DNA of 64,000 nt from Verrucomicrobiia bacterium (GTDB taxonomy: Bacteria; Verrucomicrobiota; Verrucomicrobiia; Limisphaerales; JAEYXS01), in NCBI GenBank assembly GCA_036405135.1, contig DASWYF010000040.1, positions 1-64,000 on the forward strand. The letters are read 5' to 3'. Positions 18,673 through 27,831 of the stretch are shown here, piece after piece. Numbering within the stretch: the first letter of the stretch is position 1; the number at the start of each line of letters is the position of its first letter. The translations under genes were made by a program, and so were the position numbers. Under the pieces are notes generated by a model. It was not told the origin of the DNA. It saw only the letters and a program-made list of their open reading frames with translations, and did no database searches.

Positions 18673-19551
18673 TCACCCCCTGCTCTGCCTCAAAAACTTC
18701 TCCGGCGACAAACCATACACCGTCTTAAACGCCCGCGAAAAATTATACGGATCCGAAAATCCTAATTCCTCCGCCACCTCCTTCACCAATCGATTTCCTT
18801 CCAGCAACTGATTCGCCGCATGATTCATCTTCAGCCGCATCAAATACTGATACGGACTGCAATAATGAAACCTCTGAAACAACCGGCATGCATACGCCTC
18901 ATTCACATGCACCGAATCTGTCGCCTCAGTCAGCTTTCGAATCGCAAGAAAGTTCTCCTCCAGATGCCGCTTAAGTTTCTGGAATGTGTTCAACGCCCTC
19001 GTATCCGCATCACCCGAAGGCAAAGCCGATTCTGCCAGACGATAAAGCAACGCCTCCACCAAAGCCGCACAAACCTCATGTGCATGCTTGCGCCCGCCGA
19101 TTCCGTTTCGTTGCAGCAGTTCAAACAATTCTAACACTTCCGGCACATCTGCCACCATGACTGGCCGCTTTTGTCCAAGCGCTCCCAGCTCGATCTGCTT
19201 CTTCGCCATCGTCCCCGCGAAATCGACATAATACTTCAGCATCGGCTGTGCCGTTGAGGTGGTGATGCGATGTTTGATCCCCGGTGCGTAATGAAAAGCC
19301 GTCCCCGGCTTAAGTTCAAACTCTCTCCCATCCAACCAAACCATCCCCTCTCCCTCCGCGACAAACTCCACACAGTGAAATCGGAAATCCTCCCGCTGCA
19401 CTACATAATCCGGCAGACACCGTTCTCTCCCGCCACACACCGCCACCAGCTTCGCCGTCCTGCTCGGATTCAGGTCCAAGAAATACCGCTGGGCGTCTGT
19501 TACCTGATTGGAAACAAAATCTGGCTTCAACAGCTTCTGCCGTTTGCTCAT
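18673..19551 (-). CDS. AraC-family transcriptional regulator
   Basis: A 292-aa regulator with an N-terminal cupin-like sugar-sensing half (blocks such as FELKPGTAFHYAPG) and a C-terminal double helix-turn-helix. The second helix pair reads EVAEELGFSDPYNFSRAFK and is followed by the GLSPEKFLRQ end typical of the family. ATG 19551 (MSKRQ) is preferred to the TTG at 19560. It is divergent from the aldo/keto reductase gene, with 122 bp between the two starts. That gap holds a pair of direct repeats 21 bp apart, so the protein probably controls the sugar-oxidation genes to its right and perhaps itself. The effector is unknown; a sugar of that pathway is the obvious guess. Confidence 0.9.
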   Translation of the reverse strand: MSKRQKLLKPDFVSNQVTDAQRYFLDLNPSRTAKLVAVCGGRERCLPDYVVQREDFRFHCVEFVAEGEGMVWLDGREFELKPGTAFHYAPGIKHRITTSTAQPMLKYYVDFAGTMAKKQIELGALGQKRPVMVADVPEVLELFELLQRNGIGGRKHAHEVCAALVEALLYRLAESALPSGDADTRALNTFQKLKRHLEENFLAIRKLTEATDSVHVNEAYACRLFQRFHYCSPYQYLMRLKMNHAANQLLEGNRLVKEVAEELGFSDPYNFSRAFKTVYGLSPEKFLRQSRG

Positions 19552-19586
19552 GCAGAGCAAAATATCAGATTACCTTACACCAATGA

Positions 19587-19614
19587 AGTCAATTTGTGAC
19601 ATGCAGCAGTCAAT
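19587..19614. promoter_or_regulatory. Putative AraC-type operator (two direct repeats)
   Basis: AGTCAAT occurs at 19587-19593 and again at 19608-19614, in the same orientation with exactly 21 bp (two helical turns) from start to start. This is the geometry AraC-family dimers use to bind direct half-sites. The pair lies between the divergent regulator and aldo/keto reductase genes. Confidence 0.5.
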
Positions 19615-19673
19615 AAGCGCCATTTCTGATTCCGCTATTCTCGACTAGCTTGTCGCCAATAATTTTGACGCAC

Positions 19674-20606
19674 ATGCAAACACGCACCCTTGGTAAAACC
19701 GGCCTGAACCTTCCCATCCTCAGCTTCGGTGCTTCTTCGCTCGGTCAGGAGTTCCGGAGCGTCTCCATGGATGAAGCGCTTAAATCCGTGCGCGTGGCCT
19801 TGGACTGCGGACTGAACTTCATCGACACATCTCCCTTCTACGGTCGCGGCATGAGCGAGGTGTTGCTCGGCGTCGCCTTGCGTGGCGTCCCTCGCGATAG
19901 CTACACCCTTTGCACCAAACTGGGTCGTTACGATCTCCAGCACTTCGATTTCAGTGCCAAACGCGTTGCTGAAAGCGTCGACGTCTCCCTCCATCGTCTC
20001 GGCACCGACCACCTTGACATCATCCTGTGCCATGACATCGAGTTCGTAGAGATGCAACAAATCGTCGATGAAACCATCCCCGCGCTCCGCAAGATCCAGC
20101 AACAAGGCAAGGTGAAGCACATCGGCTTCAGCGGCTATCCGCAAAAGATTTTCAAATTCATCTGCGATCAAACTGATGTGGATTGCGCTCTCAGCTACAA
20201 TCAATACACCCTTCAAAACACCCGCTTCGCCGATGAATCCATTCCTTATCTGAAAGCTAAAGGCGTGGGTATCATGAACGCCGGTCCTTTTAGCGCTCGC
20301 TTGCTGACGAATGCACCGCTGCCCAAATGGCTCAAAGAACCCGAAGAAGTGAAAGCCGCCGCCCGAAAAGCTGCTGAGGTCTGCGCCCAGAAAGGCTCTG
20401 ACATCGCCAAGCTCGCCTTGCAATTCTCTCTGGCCAATCCCGATATCACCACCACCGTCGCCGGCAGTGCCAACCCCGAGAACATCCGCAACTGGGCGAA
20501 GTGGGCTGCTGAACCCATTGACGAGGAATTGCTCGCCGAAGTATTGAAGATTTTTGCTCCCGTCAAAAATATCGGCCACACAGAAGGCTTGCTGAAAAAC
20601 AACTAG
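19674..20606 (+). CDS. Aldo/keto reductase, L-galactose/L-fucose dehydrogenase type
   Basis: A 310-aa NAD(P)-dependent TIM-barrel oxidoreductase. ATG 19674 (MQTRTLGKTGL) fits the family start. The catalytic tetrad is visible: Asp and Tyr in DTSPFYGRG, Lys in LCTKLG and His in LCHDIEF. The length and the pattern GRGMSEVLLG, CALSYNQYTLQ and GVGIMNAGPFSARLL resemble plant L-galactose dehydrogenase and D-threo-aldose (L-fucose) 1-dehydrogenase, which oxidise the sugar C1 to a lactone. A fuconolactonase-type hydrolase three genes on supports this. It is the first gene after the AraC operator and probably heads the operon; 18 bp separate it from the next gene. Sugar specificity is inferred from context. 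Confidence 0.85.
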   Translation: MQTRTLGKTGLNLPILSFGASSLGQEFRSVSMDEALKSVRVALDCGLNFIDTSPFYGRGMSEVLLGVALRGVPRDSYTLCTKLGRYDLQHFDFSAKRVAESVDVSLHRLGTDHLDIILCHDIEFVEMQQIVDETIPALRKIQQQGKVKHIGFSGYPQKIFKFICDQTDVDCALSYNQYTLQNTRFADESIPYLKAKGVGIMNAGPFSARLLTNAPLPKWLKEPEEVKAAARKAAEVCAQKGSDIAKLALQFSLANPDITTTVAGSANPENIRNWAKWAAEPIDEELLAEVLKIFAPVKNIGHTEGLLKNN

Positions 20607-20624
20607 CCGACGCAAAATCCCCTC

Positions 20625-23600
20625 ATGCATCTGCGTTTCCTCCTTGTCCTGGCGCTCGCCGTTTTTACCGGCAATTCGCTTTGTGCCGCTGCGCCTGTTC
20701 CCTTGTTCGATGGCAAGACCTTCAACGGCTGGGAAGGCGAAACGAACAAGGTCTGGCGTGTGCAGGATGGCACCATCGTGGGTGGTACACTGAATGGCAA
20801 CCCGCAGAACGAGTTCTTAACCACGAAGAAAACTTACCGCAATTTCAACCTCACGCTGGAATACAAGTTGGTCGGCACCGAAGGTTTCGTGAATGGCGGC
20901 GTCCAGTTCCGCAGCAAACGTATCCCTGCTCCACCGAATGAGATGTCCGGTTACCAAGCCGACATCGGTGCCACCCATACCGGCTCTCTCTACGATGAGT
21001 CTCGCCGCAAAAAGATGCTCTATGTGGCGGATAAAGAGCTGATTTTAAAACTGGAAAAGACTAACGATTGGAACACCTATCAGATCATCGCCGAAGGCCA
21101 ACGTGTCCGCATACTGCTCAATGGGCGACAAACCGCAGATTACACCGAACGCGAGTCCGGCATCGAGCAAGATGGCGTCATTGCCCTGCAAATCCACGGT
21201 AACTGCAAAGCGGAGATTGCCTTCCGTAATATCAACATTGAAACCCTCCCCGACGCGCTTGTTCCGTCCGAGCCCGAAATTCTTGGCCGTTTTGGTGAAG
21301 GTCAGCCCGGCGCACCAATGCCCGGGTGGACCAATGGCAAGTTCGAACTCGGCACCAACGAAACCATCGTTTTCATCGGACAGGAAAATTTCGTCCGAGA
21401 GCAGAAAGCTGCCGAGTTGGAATCCCTGCTCGCTGCTGGTTTCAACACCAAGGCTCCTCGCTTTCGTTTCATGTCTTGGGAGGGCGACACCGTTTACGAA
21501 CAGTGGCGTGACCTAAACTTCGGCTCATGGGCCGCCCAACTCAATGCCGCCGGAGCCACCACCGTGATTGTGCAGTATGGGCAGATGGAATCACTCGATG
21601 GCACCAATCGCCTGACCGAATTCACCATCGCCTACCACCGCCTGCTCGACCAGTTCAACGCGCGTACCAAGCGCCTTGTCCTCGTCTCGCCCATGCCATT
21701 CGAGAAGCCCCTTGCTTCGCATGCACCTGATATCTCTCTGCGTAATGCTGACGTGAATGCATACGCCGCCGCCATCCAAGCCATCGCCAAGCAACGCGGC
21801 GCAGTTTATGTAGATCTCAACACTGCTCTATCTAAGCGTCCTAATAAAGCTGAGCGCCTGACTGAGGACGGCATTCATCTCACTCCCGACGGTCTGAGAA
21901 TTGTCGCACAAGTGATGGCGGCGGAACTCGGCTCCTTGACCGGACGGCAAAGCGTTCCACCAAGCCTGCGCGAAGCCATCATCGAGAAGAACCAGCTTTG
22001 GTTCGATGTCTGGCGTCCAGCCAACTGGTCCTTTGTATATGGCGATCGCGTTTCGCAGATGTTCGGCAAAGCGGGCGGCAACTCGCCTTCTCTGCGCGAA
22101 ACCTTTGAGCGCTATCGCCCACTCATCGCCAATGCTGACAGCCGTATACACGCTTTAGCTCGTGGCGAAAAAGCTCCTCCTCTAGTTGTTCCCAAACCTG
22201 CTGCACCTGCTGAGATCCCCGTCCTCTCCGCTGACGCACAGAAAGCCACATTCACGGTGGCTGATGGTTATGAGGTGAATTTGTTCGCTTCCGAAATTGA
22301 AGGCATTGCCAAGCCCACACAGTTCACCTGGGATGAACGTGGTCGCCTCTACGTCGCTTGCTCACCGACGTACCCGCAAACGTATGCCGCTGCCAAGCCC
22401 GCTGACTACATCGTCGTGTTGGAGGACACCGATGGCGATGGCAAGGCCGACAAGTCATGGCGCTTCGCTGAAGGCCTTACGATGATTCAAGGTTTGGAAA
22501 CTGGCCCCGGTGGCCTCTACGTCTGCGACTTTGATCAAATCCTTTTCCTGAAGGATACCAATAACGACGGCAAAGCCGATGAGCGTAAAGTGCTCTTCTC
22601 TGGCTTCGGCATTGGGGATACACATCAGCTGGTGAACTCCATTAGTCACGGTCCCGATGGCACGCTCTGGTTCACGCAAGGTTTGCACGCCTTCTCACGC
22701 GTAGAGACGCCGTGGGGCCTCACCAAGCTCGATAAAGCCGGTGTTTGGCGCTTCCATCCGAAACGTCTGCAACTGCAAGGCTTCTTCAACGGCGGCAAAG
22801 CCGGTCACAACTGCTGGGGTGTTGCCTTTGATGATTTCAATCAGCTCTTCCACAAAACCGGCGATCGTCCGGTTGGCTACTGGTCCGTGCCTGGTCTTAC
22901 AAAGAATGCAGCGCCGGACGAGTATCATGGTGTGGGTAATCTTTTTGATACATCACCCAAGACGACCTCGCTCGACATCATCGGCACGAAGGCATTGCCG
23001 GAAGACATCCAAGGCTGCGCAGTCATCGGCGGCTACTTTGGTAGCGTCGTGGAATTGCATCGCTTTGAGGACAGTGGCTCGGGATTTAAAACCACTCAGT
23101 TGCCCAAGCTGATGAAGTCATCGGACACTTCATTCCGCCCTGTTGATGTGAGTGTTGGTCCAGATGGCGCCATCTATCTTGCAGATTGGTTCAATCCTGT
23201 TATCGGCCATTATCAAGCCAGCTATGCTGATCCTCGTCGTGATAAAACGCATGGCCGTATCTGGCGCATCACTGCTAAGGGACGCCCGACAGTGAAACAA
23301 CCAAACCTCGCCGCGATGAAGGCTGAGGAACTCGTGGCGCAACTCGCTTCTCCCGAACGCTGGACTCGTTATCAAGCCAAGCGATTGCTCTTCTACACAC
23401 CCACCGCTGAAACACTTCGCGCAGTTGATAACTGGGTTGCCAAACTTACTCCTGCTACTCCCGGTTATGAACGTTTGCTGCTCGAAGCCATCGGCATCTA
23501 CGAGGCTCATGAAACGACGCAACGCGAACTGCTCGGTAAACTTCTCGCCGCCAAAGACCCGCGCGTGCGCGCCTATGGCACACGCGTGATTGGCAATTGG

Positions 23601-24266
23601 GCCACGAAATTACCCAATGCTGAAGCTCTGTTGAACGACCGCATCCGTGACGAAAATGCACGTGTTCGCCTAGAAGCAGTTGTTGCCGCCAGCTACGTCA
23701 CCAATGCCGCAGCCGCAGAGATCATCACCAAGGCTCTCGATACACCACGCGATCGCTTCTTGGATTACGCCTTGGCCCAAAGCGCTCGCTCGCTCAAACC
23801 CGTTTGGGAACCTGCTCTTGCCGCCAATCAGCTCAAACTGGATGCGCCGCATCGTGAGTATCTATTAAAACTCTCCACTGCTGTTGCTGCGCCTTCGCCG
23901 GGTCGCATCATTTATGAGATGGCCTGCCTGCCCTGCCATCAACCGGATGGCAAAGGTTTGGCCGGTGTCTATCCATCCCTTGTCAGCAGCGATTGGCTGA
24001 AGGGCGATACATCCCGACTTATCAAAGTGGTGCTGCACGGCCTCGAAGGACCGATCACGCTGAATGGCCAGCCGTTCGTGATGCAGAATCCGATCCCTAT
24101 GCCTTCCATGGCCGGCCTCGAAGATCAGCAGATTGCAGACGTATTGACCTACATCCGTACGGAGTTCAATCAATCGCAGCAGGCAGTCACTGCTGCTGAA
24201 GTCAAAGCCGTTCGCGCTGCCACCACAGGTCGTGAAACACCTTGGAAGGCGGAAGAGCTCAAATAA
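20625..24266 (+). CDS. Secreted DUF1080 / SGNH-like / PVC-type dehydrogenase / cytochrome c fusion
   Basis: A 1213-aa exported multidomain protein; MHLRFLLVLALAVFTG is the signal peptide. Domains in order: DUF1080 (3-keto-disaccharide hydrolase-like, about 26-208, LFDGKTFNGWEG...), an SGNH-hydrolase-like domain (about 215-445), a PVC-type membrane-bound dehydrogenase propeller (about 545-905, with DTDGDGKAD and DTNNDGKADE calcium-like loops), HEAT-like helices (about 930-1070), and a cytochrome c domain with CLPCH at 1101-1105 and a possible Met ligand in PMPSM. In the SGNH part the first block reads FIGQEN, with no GDS serine, although the late DGIHLT block is kept, so it may not hydrolyse. 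Fused, these suggest oxidation of a carbohydrate with electrons passed to heme, possibly together with glycoside cleavage. Its place in the putative sugar operon fits this. Confidence 0.88.
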   Translation: MHLRFLLVLALAVFTGNSLCAAAPVPLFDGKTFNGWEGETNKVWRVQDGTIVGGTLNGNPQNEFLTTKKTYRNFNLTLEYKLVGTEGFVNGGVQFRSKRIPAPPNEMSGYQADIGATHTGSLYDESRRKKMLYVADKELILKLEKTNDWNTYQIIAEGQRVRILLNGRQTADYTERESGIEQDGVIALQIHGNCKAEIAFRNINIETLPDALVPSEPEILGRFGEGQPGAPMPGWTNGKFELGTNETIVFIGQENFVREQKAAELESLLAAGFNTKAPRFRFMSWEGDTVYEQWRDLNFGSWAAQLNAAGATTVIVQYGQMESLDGTNRLTEFTIAYHRLLDQFNARTKRLVLVSPMPFEKPLASHAPDISLRNADVNAYAAAIQAIAKQRGAVYVDLNTALSKRPNKAERLTEDGIHLTPDGLRIVAQVMAAELGSLTGRQSVPPSLREAIIEKNQLWFDVWRPANWSFVYGDRVSQMFGKAGGNSPSLRETFERYRPLIANADSRIHALARGEKAPPLVVPKPAAPAEIPVLSADAQKATFTVADGYEVNLFASEIEGIAKPTQFTWDERGRLYVACSPTYPQTYAAAKPADYIVVLEDTDGDGKADKSWRFAEGLTMIQGLETGPGGLYVCDFDQILFLKDTNNDGKADERKVLFSGFGIGDTHQLVNSISHGPDGTLWFTQGLHAFSRVETPWGLTKLDKAGVWRFHPKRLQLQGFFNGGKAGHNCWGVAFDDFNQLFHKTGDRPVGYWSVPGLTKNAAPDEYHGVGNLFDTSPKTTSLDIIGTKALPEDIQGCAVIGGYFGSVVELHRFEDSGSGFKTTQLPKLMKSSDTSFRPVDVSVGPDGAIYLADWFNPVIGHYQASYADPRRDKTHGRIWRITAKGRPTVKQPNLAAMKAEELVAQLASPERWTRYQAKRLLFYTPTAETLRAVDNWVAKLTPATPGYERLLLEAIGIYEAHETTQRELLGKLLAAKDPRVRAYGTRVIGNWATKLPNAEALLNDRIRDENARVRLEAVVAASYVTNAAAAEIITKALDTPRDRFLDYALAQSARSLKPVWEPALAANQLKLDAPHREYLLKLSTAVAAPSPGRIIYEMACLPCHQPDGKGLAGVYPSLVSSDWLKGDTSRLIKVVLHGLEGPITLNGQPFVMQNPIPMPSMAGLEDQQIADVLTYIRTEFNQSQQAVTAAEVKAVRAATTGRETPWKAEELK

Positions 24267-24288
24267 CTTAGCCGAATTTCCGGATACC

Positions 24289-25314
24289 ATGAAAGCCATC
24301 CAACTCGAGAAGCCTCTTTCCTTCCGTCACATCGAAATCCCTGAAGCGCCTCAGCCCGCTGCGGGTGAAGTGCTCGTGCGCATTCATCGCGTAGGCATTT
24401 GTGGCACCGATCTATCCGGTTACCTCGGCAAGATGCCTTTCTTCAGCTACCCGCGCATTCCCGGTCATGAACTAGGCGTGGAAGTCATCGCGATCGGCGA
24501 TGGAGTCACGAATGTTAAAATTGGTGATCGCTGTTCCGTGGAGCCGTATATCAATTGCGGCCAATGCTATTCCTGCCGCCGTGGCCATACGAATTGCTGC
24601 GAGAGCAACAAGACGTTGGGCGTGATGTGCGACGGCGGCCTGACTGAGCGCATGATTCTTCCCGCACGAAAGCTCCATGTCTCGCGTAAGCTCACTTTCG
24701 ATCAATTGGCATTGGTAGAGACACTCGCCATCGGCTGCCATGCAGTGAATCGTGGTAATCCCAAGGCGGGCGAGCACGTTCTGGTCATCGGTGCTGGCCC
24801 GATTGGTTTGAGTGCCATCGAATTCGCCAAGCTCTCCGGTGCCAAGACCATAGTCATGGACATGAACGAGCAACGCCTCGCTTTTGTCCGCGAGAAGATG
24901 GGCGTGCCGGATACGATTCTGACCAAGAATGATGGTGAAGAATTGAAACGCCTTGCTGAACTTACCAATGGACAACTTGCGGATGTGGTGGTCGATGCCA
25001 CAGGCAGCAATAATTCCATGGCTCATGCGCTGAACTACTGCGCTTTCCTTGGCCGACTTGTTTACGTGGGCATTACGCAGCAGGAAATATCTTTCCTCCA
25101 TGCACCTGCCCTGCATCGCCGCGAACTGACCATTCTCGCGAGCCGCAATGCACTGCCGGGTGATTTCACTCGTATCATCAAGTTGATTGAAGATGGCCAG
25201 ATCAATACGAACACTTGGATCACACACAACTCATCCTTCGAAGGCATGATTGATGCATTCCCAAGCTGGGTGAAACCTGAAACAGGTGTGATCAAAGCTA
25301 TTGTCGCCGTATAA
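24289..25314 (+). CDS. Zinc-dependent medium-chain dehydrogenase (sorbitol/threonine dehydrogenase-like)
   Basis: A 341-aa MDR-family NAD(P)-dependent alcohol dehydrogenase. ATG 24289 (MKAIQLEKPL) is chosen over 24232, which would read into the previous gene's end. Catalytic zinc ligands are Cys in GICGTD and His/Glu in PGHELGVE; the four structural zinc cysteines lie in CGQCYSCRRGHTNC. The nucleotide fold shows VIGAGPIGLSAIEFAK. It sits 22 bp after the PVC-dehydrogenase fusion and 11 bp before the amidohydrolase. In an L-fucose type oxidative route it could oxidise the 2-keto-3-deoxy acid or a related polyol intermediate, but this is inference; no dehydratase is in the window. Confidence 0.88.
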   Translation: MKAIQLEKPLSFRHIEIPEAPQPAAGEVLVRIHRVGICGTDLSGYLGKMPFFSYPRIPGHELGVEVIAIGDGVTNVKIGDRCSVEPYINCGQCYSCRRGHTNCCESNKTLGVMCDGGLTERMILPARKLHVSRKLTFDQLALVETLAIGCHAVNRGNPKAGEHVLVIGAGPIGLSAIEFAKLSGAKTIVMDMNEQRLAFVREKMGVPDTILTKNDGEELKRLAELTNGQLADVVVDATGSNNSMAHALNYCAFLGRLVYVGITQQEISFLHAPALHRRELTILASRNALPGDFTRIIKLIEDGQINTNTWITHNSSFEGMIDAFPSWVKPETGVIKAIVAV

Positions 25315-25325
25315 CACTCACGTCT

Positions 25326-26153
25326 ATGCGTTTGGATAGCCATCAGCATTTTTGGAACTACAGCAGCGAGCAGTATCCATGGATCCAGCCGTCGTGGCCA
25401 ATTAAGCGCACATTCTTACCAAACGATTTGGCACCACTGCTTGCGCAAGCCAACCTCGATGGCTGTATCGCCGTGCAAGCACGTCAGACGCTGGAAGAAT
25501 CTCGTTGGTTGCTGGAGCTCGCTGACCAGTCTCCCGTCATCAAAGGTGTCGTTGGCTGGGTGGATCTGCGTTCAGACAAAGTTGAGGAACAGCTCGCACA
25601 ATTTGCCAAGCATCCGAAATTCGTTGGAGTCCGTCATGTCGTACAGGATGAACCGGATGATGATTTCATGCTGCGACCGGAATTTCTTCGCGGCCTCAGC
25701 AAGTTAAAGCAGTTCAACTTGCGCTACGATATCCTCATCTATCCGAAACAATTGCCTGCGGCTATCAAGCTGACTCAACAATTCCCCGAGCAACCTTTCG
25801 TGCTGGATCACATCGCCAAGCCGCACATCAAGGACGGCAGCCTGTCACCATGGCGTGAACAGATACAGGAACTGGCGAAAGCACCGAACTTGATGTGCAA
25901 AGTCTCCGGCATGATCACGGAAGCCAAGTGGCAAGGCTGGCGCTATGACCACTTTGTTCCCTATATGGACGTGGTGGCAGAAGCTTTCGGAACAAATCGC
26001 TTGATGTATGGTTCCGATTGGCCGGTCTGCTTGCTTGCGGGTTCTTATCCGCAAGTTTACAGCATGGCGCAGAAGTATTTCTCCCGGGAAAGCGAAGCCA
26101 ATCAAGCCAGGGTGTTCGGAGGCAATGCGGCAAAATTCTATCTGACGCGATGA
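25326..26153 (+). CDS. Amidohydrolase, L-fucono-1,5-lactonase type (COG3618)
   Basis: A 275-aa TIM-barrel metallohydrolase. The start MRLDSHQHFW puts the metal-binding HxH (H6, H8) in its usual place. Further marks are the QARQTLEESRWLL strand, VRHVVQDEPDD, FVLDHIAKPHI and the terminal GSDWPVCLLAG with its catalytic Asp. COG3618 members hydrolyse sugar lactones such as L-fuconolactone, L-galactono- and L-rhamnonolactone. This suits a lactone made by the aldo/keto reductase at 19674. The stop overlaps the next start by ATGA. Confidence 0.85.
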   Translation: MRLDSHQHFWNYSSEQYPWIQPSWPIKRTFLPNDLAPLLAQANLDGCIAVQARQTLEESRWLLELADQSPVIKGVVGWVDLRSDKVEEQLAQFAKHPKFVGVRHVVQDEPDDDFMLRPEFLRGLSKLKQFNLRYDILIYPKQLPAAIKLTQQFPEQPFVLDHIAKPHIKDGSLSPWREQIQELAKAPNLMCKVSGMITEAKWQGWRYDHFVPYMDVVAEAFGTNRLMYGSDWPVCLLAGSYPQVYSMAQKYFSRESEANQARVFGGNAAKFYLTR

Positions 26154-26710
26154 CAACCGTATCGCAATCAAAACGGATTGCGGTACGCCTGGACTTGGCT
26201 CAAGCCAACTTAGCCAGCATTGGCACCTTGGTCACAGGCAGCATCATCGCCATCTGGTTAGCCAAGGATCAGGCGGATTACATTCCGTTCCGCTGGTTTC
26301 ACATCTTGTTCTTCGCGGTGGGAATTCCCGTCTTGGTATTGATCCATGAAGCCGTTCACGCTCTGGCTGGAATGTTCTTTGGCAAACTCAAGCTTGAGTC
26401 CTTTAAGTTCGGCGTCTTCTGGCACTGCCTGATGCCCTACTGCCACTGCCTTGAACCCGTCTCGGTGCGGACTTATCGGCGGGTGCTCATCATGCCATTG
26501 CTGCTCACCGTGCCTTTGTTCGTTTGGTTTCTCTCCCATCATCCGGCTGTTTGGTCCGCGATACTGACAGCCTTTTCATTGTCCGGTTGCATGGGTGATC
26601 TCCTGATCTTCCATAAGCTTAACGGTATGAAACAGGACAGCCTCGTGCTGGATAGCCCAGACGAAGCCGGTTGCGATGTGATCGTAAGCGATAAAGCGCA
26701 GGCCGCTTAG
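26150..26710 (+). CDS. DUF3267 membrane protein, putative zincin
   Basis: A 186-aa integral membrane protein of the DUF3267 type. ATG 26150 overlaps the amidohydrolase stop (ATGA), so it is co-translated with the sugar genes. It has about four hydrophobic segments, and the HEAVH zinc motif is at residues 66-70 next to a helix, as in membrane-embedded metalloproteases. A later C-H pair (WHCLMPYCHC) could also bind metal. Its function is not known; its place as last gene of the sugar operon may be only positional. It is convergent with mcsB and the two ends overlap by 4 bp. Confidence 0.75.
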   Translation: MTTVSQSKRIAVRLDLAQANLASIGTLVTGSIIAIWLAKDQADYIPFRWFHILFFAVGIPVLVLIHEAVHALAGMFFGKLKLESFKFGVFWHCLMPYCHCLEPVSVRTYRRVLIMPLLLTVPLFVWFLSHHPAVWSAILTAFSLSGCMGDLLIFHKLNGMKQDSLVLDSPDEAGCDVIVSDKAQAA

Positions 26711-27831
26711 TCGGCCTTGCTATCGGCAGGCGGTGCGGGAGGAGCGACAGGCCGGCTCACCTTGGCCAAGCGTTCGCGCAACATGTCAGCACGCAACACA
26801 TCGCGCTCTTCCGCACCTAACTTCTCAGTGGATGGCTTATCCGTCACCAAGCTCTGCAAATGCCCCGGCTGCGTCATGATGAAAAGCTCATCGACCAGCG
26901 GACGTTCCAGATTCGGAAAGAGCTGCAGATCCACACCCAGATGCATGAGCGAGAGAAGATTCATAGTCTCTTTCGAGGAGATACTGTGAGAGTTCGCCAG
27001 CACGCCGTAGGCGCGACCGATCTGGTTCAGCACCACCTTGGGTTTGTCTTCCATCAACTTCGTGCGGGCGTTCTCCTCATGCTCGATGATCTGGAAAAGC
27101 ACCTTCGTCAGACGCTCCACGATCTCCGGCTCGGATTGTCCCAACGTCATCTGATTCGACACTTGGAACACGTTACCATCAGCACTCGTGCCTTCACCGT
27201 GCAGACCGCGAACCGCCAAGCCCAACTTGCTGACCGCCTGGATGATCTGATTGATCTGATCCGCGAGCACGAGGCCCGGCAGATGCAACATGGCACTTAC
27301 GCGAATGCCCGTGCCGAGATTCGTCGGGCAGGCCGTAAGGTAACCAAGCTTCGGCGTGAAAGCATAATCCAGCTTCGTCTCCAAGAATGAATCCGCACGA
27401 TCAATATCCTCCCACGCTTCTTTGATCTGGAATCCGGGGCGCAACGCCTGCATGCGCATGTGATCCTCTTCATTGATCATCACACACACGGACTCTTCCT
27501 TATTCACCACCAGACCGCTGCCCGCATTCTTGGCCGCATGTTCACGGCTGATGAGATGCCGCTCCATGAGGATCTGCTTGTCCAGCGAACTGAGCTGATC
27601 CATGGAAGCCGCATAATGTTTCTTCATCTGCGGCAGGCTTTCGACTGCCGGCTGAATGGTCTCCAATGCCTTCACACGTTCAGGCTTCTTGGCCCAACCG
27701 GGAAATGCGAGACCACGAACATTACGAGCCAGTCGCACACGGCTCGATACAACGATCTTGTCGTTCGGCCCCTTGCGCTTGCTTGCTTCGGTGAGCGGCA
27801 GGAGAAACTGGTGGATGCTGTCTTGGCTCAT
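26707..27831 (-). CDS. mcsB: Protein arginine kinase McsB
   Basis: A 374-aa ATP:guanido phosphotransferase-like kinase that phosphorylates protein arginines. It begins near VVSSRVRLARNVRG (ATP-binding, as in arginine kinases) and has CPTNLGTG at 168-175, whose Cys (C168) matches the family's conserved active-site Cys. A phosphoarginine-sensing RDxxRA motif is present as RDVLRA at 343-348. The length is close to Bacillus McsB, with a proline-rich tail added. Its start overlaps the mcsA stop by ATGA. In Firmicutes McsB marks proteins for ClpC/ClpP and inactivates CtsR; neither ctsR nor clpC is in this window. Confidence 0.95.
   Translation of the reverse strand: MSQDSIHQFLLPLTEASKRKGPNDKIVVSSRVRLARNVRGLAFPGWAKKPERVKALETIQPAVESLPQMKKHYAASMDQLSSLDKQILMERHLISREHAAKNAGSGLVVNKEESVCVMINEEDHMRMQALRPGFQIKEAWEDIDRADSFLETKLDYAFTPKLGYLTACPTNLGTGIRVSAMLHLPGLVLADQINQIIQAVSKLGLAVRGLHGEGTSADGNVFQVSNQMTLGQSEPEIVERLTKVLFQIIEHEENARTKLMEDKPKVVLNQIGRAYGVLANSHSISSKETMNLLSLMHLGVDLQLFPNLERPLVDELFIMTQPGHLQSLVTDKPSTEKLGAEERDVLRADMLRERLAKVSRPVAPPAPPADSKAD

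Noticed and set aside
19635-19673. A longer aldo/keto reductase starting at TTG 19650
   Set aside because: ATG 19674 fits the family N-terminus and the extra residues do not.
19635-20630. A 331-codon open frame antisense to the aldo/keto reductase
   Set aside because: The sense strand holds a complete catalytic tetrad; the antisense frame shows no motif.
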